Below, in pieces: positions 57,975-64,000 of a DNA stretch of 64,000 bases. The DNA comes from Plectrocnemia conspersa (taxonomy: Eukaryota > Arthropoda > Insecta > Trichoptera > Polycentropodidae): positions 620,001 to 684,000 of the forward strand of contig VTFK01000027.1 in NCBI GenBank assembly GCA_009617715.1, given 5' to 3'. Position 1 is the first letter of the stretch. Each line of letters opens with the position of its first letter. A program made the translations under genes and the position numbers. The notes beneath the pieces were generated by a model. It searched no databases and had not been told where the DNA came from. It saw only the letters and a list, made by a program, of their open reading frames with translations.

Positions 57975-60660
57975 CCTGAAAAGTTTGAAAAAAAAAAAAA
58001 TTACCCGAGGCCGCAGATAAGTTGGATAGCGCTGCTATATACATACGTACAATCCTATACTTGTTATCTACCAATACAATTTTTGCGAAGCTACTCTATA
58101 TGACCTTGATAATGTTGAGTTGAAATAATTTTTGTATCGCAAATTATGTATTTTTTATTATACAAACAAATATAACACATAATCGTAGACATAGTGCAAA
58201 TTAATTTCATTAATCCATTGATTATCTTGTTTTACGTTATTTGCGAAAGAGGGTCGTTGAGAGCTTTTGTTGCGCCGTAAAAGCCCATTAACTCAAAGCT
58301 TTATTCGGTACCACAAAAAACTGTAAAAAGCTAAAGCTCAATTGTAGTAAAATGTATATATGTATATTAAAGCAAAAATATTATGTTGTGTGAATAAAGT
58401 CGAAATGCGAAGCCATACGACGTGCATAAAAGTAACACGAGCAGATAAGGTCACACACAGCAGGTTCAAAAAGCACTTTGCCGAGCGAATGCATTATACG
58501 ACGTTGTTGTATGATAATCCGCGGAAATGTCTAGCAGTGGCACTCGAAAGAAAGAAACCAACAAAAGGGACAGGATTCGAGAGCGTACTAAAGTTTTTAA
58601 AAGTTTTGCCCAAAGCGACATTTTGTCATAATCTAGACACGGTTCATGCGAAACGTTACGCTTTTACAGACGTGTCTAGGGACGATAGCGTTCCTACTAT
58701 ATGCTGTTGCTAGACATTAATATTAAAATTATCGTGTAATTTTCCGCTCGCATAGTCAGAAAATTTTTCATGGCTGTGTGTGCAAAGGGGGTAAACTTCA
58801 AAGGCAAAAACGAGGACACAAGAGGAACAAAGCGGGAAAATTAAAAATTCACTCTCGTTTGATGTCGTTGTCGTCGTGTTCCCTATACGTATGTAATTGC
58901 TCGAGAACAGTTAATTATACATCTCGGTAAAGGTTGAAGATTACAGATGTTTTATTTACCGCGGCTTCTGAACCAAACAACTTTTTGTATAAGAGCGCAT
59001 CCTTTAGTTTAAGCCTTATTAATAAGTATAATAGTTATATTCTCTGTTAAATTGTTAAATTACCGCTTTATATTTAGATAAATATATAATTAATAAAAGG
59101 ATCATACATAGATGAAGTAAGTCCGACATTTCAAATATCTGAAAGCATATGTATATGCATACATCAAAGTGTAACTTGCGAATGAAATATGAAATGGCCT
59201 GAAGCGAATTTATCTAGATCAAAAATACACTATGTTGCATCTCGCTTATTTTCCAATACATAACGTTGCACTTTTTAGTATAATCAGTATTGCTATACAT
59301 ATGTGAGACTTGAAATATTTTATAGTTTAGCACAAGCTACCTATAAAATATATTTAATAACAGGCCTTTAGATAAGAGGCAGCAATATACATATAAAATT
59401 ATATATAAATTACATCACCAAAACATTAAAGGAAAATCATACATGAACGAACTTATATATCATTATATATCATTTTTTAAATTTTTCAAAAAAATCTTTT
59501 TCAAAACGTGACATTTACTTTTTTGAGTTAATATGGCATAGCGACTCGAATGTATGTTTATAATTTTTATAACTAATCAAGTCATTTAAAGCAAAGTATT
59601 AAAATATAATACGAGATTTTTATTATTTCGAATCAGAATAGTTATGAAAAAACTAATCTATTAAATTATCCAAAAACACATATTTTTAAACCACCTTGAA
59701 ACAAGTCATCTACACATAGTATTTTGTTTTACGTAATTTAAGTTATTAAATTTGATTGATGCAGAAATGGCAAGAAAGTTGCAATTGATATTTTTGTGAA
59801 AAATGTGTTTCCTATGCTCTTTCAGATAATCAAATTTTTATTGCTTAAAATCGGCAAGACTATGTAATAAACCCGGAAAGTTTTACTACATCCATATATT
59901 ATTTTTATATATCTCAAAAAAATAGGTCAATTTTAAAATGTTTAAGTGATTCAGTTACTATTTAGTCTTCATACGTATTTGTCACGAATTATTGTTTTTA
60001 AAAAGACTCGATTTGAATGTTCCACACTGTTATCTATCTCAGAAATTTATCAACAGTTGAGAGTGCGCTTGGGGTCAATTTTTCATGTTTTTCATTTGCA
60101 GCATAGAACGTTGGCAATATCTGAAGGCTCCACGTGTTTATCGCGGCAATAAAGAGCGCGCCCGAGAACAAAGGGCTCGGATATTGCTGTAAAATCGGGC
60201 ATTTCTTTGTGCAAGTAAAAACAGCAGAGATAGCTGGAAAGATGGTATCTTCTGGCCGACGGAGATCGTAAACTTCAACCTTGGTGAATTGAGATTGCCG
60301 TCCTCAAAAGGAGACTTCTGAGGATCGCGGATAAAATGCGTCTTTATATTTATGTCCTGGCCGTAAATGCAAATCGGCACCTTCAAAGATCGTTTAGGCG
60401 ACAAGGTTTATTGATGCATTTTATATACATTAGGGGTGATATAAAATAAGAATGGATAATAATTAAATTAGATAAAAAATATTTTTTTTAATAGCAAATG
60501 AAAAAATTATAAATTATTATATCAAAAAATCGAATGTGTTACTGACTATGACTAGAGACATTTTATTGTACTTTATATAAAGGACAAAAAATGTGTGGTT
60601 ACTTGTAGATTTATCCGGATTTTTTCTAGTTGCGTTTAGTGACAATATATTTTAATTAAT

Positions 60661-60740
60661 AACCAGCACGATATACGAGTGGTATATGTCGCTAACTATT
60701 GATCTAAAAGACCTGAGCTCGAATCCTATATGGACCGTAG
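60661..60740 (+). other. tRNA-like fragment, possible SINE head
   Basis: agtggta resembles a D-loop/A-box and gagctcgaatcct resembles a B-box, spaced about as in a tRNA. The T-stem and acceptor stem do not pair well, so it is not a functional tRNA. It may be a decayed tRNA pseudogene or SINE. Confidence 0.25.
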
Positions 60741-61684
60741 TGTTTTTCAATTTCTATTGTGTCTGGGGGATCGAAATCTGCCGATTCCCAAGCGAAGCGG
60801 TTTTTTTTATCTGATTATTAATGTAGTGTTCGTATTACTAAACAAAGTTTATGTTAGTTAGAGAAGTTAAGCAAATCGTACCTATTTTTTTGAAATATAA
60901 ATATTTTTATTCTAATTCCGATCGATCATCGCAAATAAAGTTTACCTAGATTTTTCTTATATCACGAAGATTAAAGAAAATCGTAAATATTAGGTACTGA
61001 AAATTTTCTTTTAATCAGCTCATATGCATAAAAAAAATTGAGACGCTTTTTTACGATCCAATTCAAATTGCTTGCACCAAAATACATATGTATAAGAAAA
61101 TAAAGAGAAAAATACAATATTGTTACTCAACGTTAACTAAAAGCTATTAAATAAATTTAGGTATAGATTGTGTAGTATATAAATATATTTAATTAATTTT
61201 ATTTTCAATAAATCTTTCTCAAGTTTGTGTTGTATAAAAATATTTATAGATATATTAAATCTTTATATGATAATTAATTTTGTTAGATGCGAGTGAAAAT
61301 CTTTTCATTACACTAATTGTCAATTCAAGAGAAGTACTATTGAAACGATTTTCATGTAATTCATGCCGTAACGATAATAAATTAAATAAAATTCGCAAGT
61401 TAACCAATCTTGGAACCCTTTTATTGGCGAAGACTTATAATTAAAACAAAATTACTTTTTATAATTAAAAGAGGATTGTAATATAATTATGTAGCAGCTT
61501 ATATTTGTATATCATCAAAATGTAAATCTACAAACGCATAATTAAGAAGTATTTGGCGAATTACATTATTTACCTCAAAGACCAAACATTATATAACAAT
61601 AAAAAAATATATGAATTAACATTAATTTTCTTATAAACTTGAAAGTAATTTACCTATTTTAAATATCTATATAAACAGTTTGAT

Positions 61685-62275
61685 ATTCTGGATTATCGAT
61701 ATTTTTCATTTCTCGATTAATTCATATTTTCATACCAAAGTTTTGATAAATAAAAATTACATGTAATATATAATATGTGATTATAATAATAGTGTATTAT
61801 TTTAGATATCTTTGTATTATTGCTGAACAAAAAAATATTGAATGATCATTTAGAAGAACAAACTTCAAAAGGATGAATATGGACGCGAATAATCGAAGGA
61901 CGAGAACATATTGATTTCTTCATATTTTTTATACAAAAAAGATAAAAAACTCTTTAGATTAATAAAACACGAGATTAAAGTTTGCCAATAGGGAAGTTGT
62001 ATGTAAATTTTGTATTACCAAAATAAAGAGTAGCTAAGAAAATCATAAACAATTTTCGTCATTCAAATACGACTTCCATTAAAAGCTTCCGAAAAAGCAG
62101 GAACATTTTAAAACATCTGTCATGGACTCAAACTTTCTTATGCAGCGAAAAAAATTGCGATTGTAAAACATTAAAAAATATTGGAATAAATTTATTTTTT
62201 AGCAGAAAAAGCTAAATAAAAATTCTTGAAAAATCAGGAAATTTCTCGAAAAATGGGAATTTTCGATTTAACATT
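61685..62275 (+). repeat. dispersed repeat family A, copy 3
   Basis: This shares attctgg...atttctcga at its start, tgtgattataataata, catt-caaat-cgactt, aaaacatct, ctttcttatgcagc and a terminal atttctcga with copies 1 and 2. It is in the same orientation and non-coding. Confidence 0.65.
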
Positions 62276-62659
62276 TTTTTGAGAAGAAATAATGGTGTAT
62301 ATTATATTAATAAGTTTGTAACTATTTTTTATTCCAAACACTTATAAATAGTTTAAAACACAACTACAGCATCTATTGATTTTGGCCATTGCGACCAATG
62401 AACCTTATTACCACTGTATTACTAAATGATTTACAACACTGGCAAGGCTTAGCTTTGAAACGTACTATCTCCTTTACTACTTTCATTGTAGTCAGGGGAA
62501 CGATAGATATGCTTTTGGGTCGCATGTCTCGCAGAACTTTTTGAAAGAATAGAAGTGCTCCTTGATATCGATTAAAAGTTTTTGTGGGCGCATGAGTTAT
62601 TTTTATAAAATGTATGTCATCCGTCTTATCCCAACCTCTACTATCAACTAAACTTAATA

Positions 62660-63250
62660 CTGAAGAGTATGCTCTATATATTTAAATCGATCCCAAGTGA
62701 ACTTAGCGAACGCTCCTCGACGCCACGCACACGCATACACTCGACTTTCACGGCGTCTAACTCGATTAATGCCGGCGGGGGCCACACACGTTCGACACGC
62801 ATTTTCTTACTATGTGTGCGTCGAACGTGTCACCCCAAACAAGACGAACGTCGTCTAATAGCCATAGCGTAGTCTACACGGACTACAAACCGAGGTCGGC
62901 GTGCAGAGCACGTTGCGCGGTTGTAATTGTCAAAATATTTCCGTCGGGTCAGAGGGGGTGTGTATCGATCGAAGGGCGGAGTTGCTCTCCCTCAACCCTC
63001 ACCGTCACCCGGAAAGCCTTAAAAGCTCCCGGGTCCCACGAACACTGAACCTCTCCCGAAAAGCTCCCTGGCATGTACGTACGGAGCGAGCTTCGTATAC
63101 CAGTATCTATGGAGCTTTTCTCGGTTATCCGAAGAGGACACGTGACGTGCACCGAAATAAACACCAACTCTTTAATGAGTATCTACGGTTAACCTAAGGT
63201 TCTGTGTCGAGTTGGAAGTGGAGAGAACCGGAAACGATCGGCGTGCTAAT
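62660..63250. promoter_or_regulatory. CpG-rich island, candidate distal promoter or 5' exon
   Basis: This block is clearly richer in GC and CpG than its surroundings. It contains an E-box overlapping a CRE half site (cacgtgacgt, 63139-63148) and an inverted repeat acacgttcgac/gtcgaacgtgt (62786-62796 with 62820-62830). A minus-strand gtaaga at 62808-62803 lies in that repeat's loop and could be a donor for a non-coding unc-13 5' exon. Open frames here are short, overlapping and without family similarity. Confidence 0.35.
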
Positions 63251-64000
63251 TGGACGAAATTCACTAAAGGAGCGTTTCTTAAAGTATGGTTCGGAAAACA
63301 AAAATATTGGTCCTTATGTTATTAAAAATAGTTAATAAGGTTTGTCGCTGATAAAATTCAACATTCATTAGATGTCTATATTAATTTAACTAAGATGTTA
63401 GGTCAGTTATTCTATGAATGTTTAAATTCATAGATCAGACGCTAATTTATAAATTATGCGGTAACTTAAAGCCATTAACTTGAATAAAAACAGTATAAAT
63501 ATTAAATGATATTCTTGCGTTTTACCGAAAATATTTTTTTATTAATATTTAATTATTTTTCATAATGGTTTCAGATATACAAATATAAGTAAATATTTTT
63601 TTATTAAAATGCATTTTAAAAAATATTAGAGAATACATTTTATTAGCAAAGTGAGCTGCATATAATAAAAATCAAATGTTTACTATAAAACCATATGTTC
63701 ACAATTATATTGGCTCAATTCTGATAAAGTTAAATACGTTAGATAATTTTGGTTTATTACTAAAAAAATAAATTTATAAACACTAAAAATATTAGGAATC
63801 GGGATTTTTTAAGAAGTATATGTATATCTTAAGTAGATATTAGGCAAGAACTGATTCTGGGCGCCATGTTTATCAGGGAGAGGATAATCTGATAATTTTG
63901 TTTATTTAGGATGCCTCTCTTTAATCATACAAACATATAATAAAAACCAATCAATCTCACAGACAGGACTAATCAATAATTTATAATAAAATAAATTTTC
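63251..64000. other. AT-rich end of window
   Basis: I see no exon, RNA gene or repeat copy in this stretch. Confidence 0.6.

Larger units (their letters stand above)
56441..61684. other. gene-free region upstream of unc-13, part 8
   Basis: AT-rich DNA with a perfect palindrome (57948-57974), GC-richer stretches at 58360-58900 and 60050-60400, and a tRNA-like fragment (60661-60740). No supported gene. Confidence 0.5.

Noticed and set aside
58360..58713. 117-codon plus frame
   Set aside because: It has a composition without known motifs and lies alone in gene-free DNA. I could not support a protein family.
62669..63197. Overlapping plus and minus frames in the CpG-rich island
   Set aside because: The frames conflict and look non-coding. 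The island is better treated as a regulatory or non-coding exon candidate.

Overview
The window is AT-rich animal DNA with long introns, few coding islands and many decayed transposons. The only gene I can support is the N-terminal half of unc-13 (Munc13), the synaptic-vesicle priming factor, on the minus strand. The protein sequence, a huge Gln/His-rich first coding exon, TTAA-flanked elements and insect-type non-LTR relics suggest an insect, possibly Lepidoptera. The order is an inference.

The gene reads from right to left. Five coding exons join in frame: 22057-16862 (1732 codons, starting at an ATG), 14015-13972, 10801-10711, 8927-8853 and 5299-5080. They give about 1875 residues: an N-terminal coiled coil, a very long disordered region with two Gln/His tracts and acidic and Pro-rich stretches, a basic Trp-containing helix that may bind calmodulin, the conserved Munc13 linker, and a complete C1 (diacylglycerol/phorbol ester) zinc-finger domain. 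The C2B, MUN and C2C exons must lie beyond base 1, since the last exon ends on an open GT donor in phase 1. The start codon is preceded by two start-stop uORFs and a weak TATA/Inr arrangement.

The introns (1-5079, 5300-8852, 8928-10710, 10802-13971, 14016-16861) hold relics: a TTAA-bounded element, a dispersed repeat copy and a minus-strand non-LTR reverse transcriptase corpse. A 9-nt in-frame microexon candidate also lies in the third intron.

The 42 kb upstream of the start codon (22105-64000) contains no gene I can support. It may be 5' intron of longer unc-13 transcripts, intergenic DNA, or both. It holds a second TTAA element, a Jockey-like RT relic, a second non-LTR RT relic with a YADD box, two more copies of the dispersed repeat, several pairs of old repeats, a perfect 27-bp palindrome, and GC/CpG-richer islands (notably 62660-63250) that are candidate enhancers or distal promoters.

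I found no CRISPR array, operon, rRNA or convincing functional tRNA. The best leads are a shared architecture of TTAA ends (a palindrome 16-18 bp inside the TTAA), the start-stop uORFs, the weak donor of the giant exon with a nearby poly(A) signal, and several strong palindromes.
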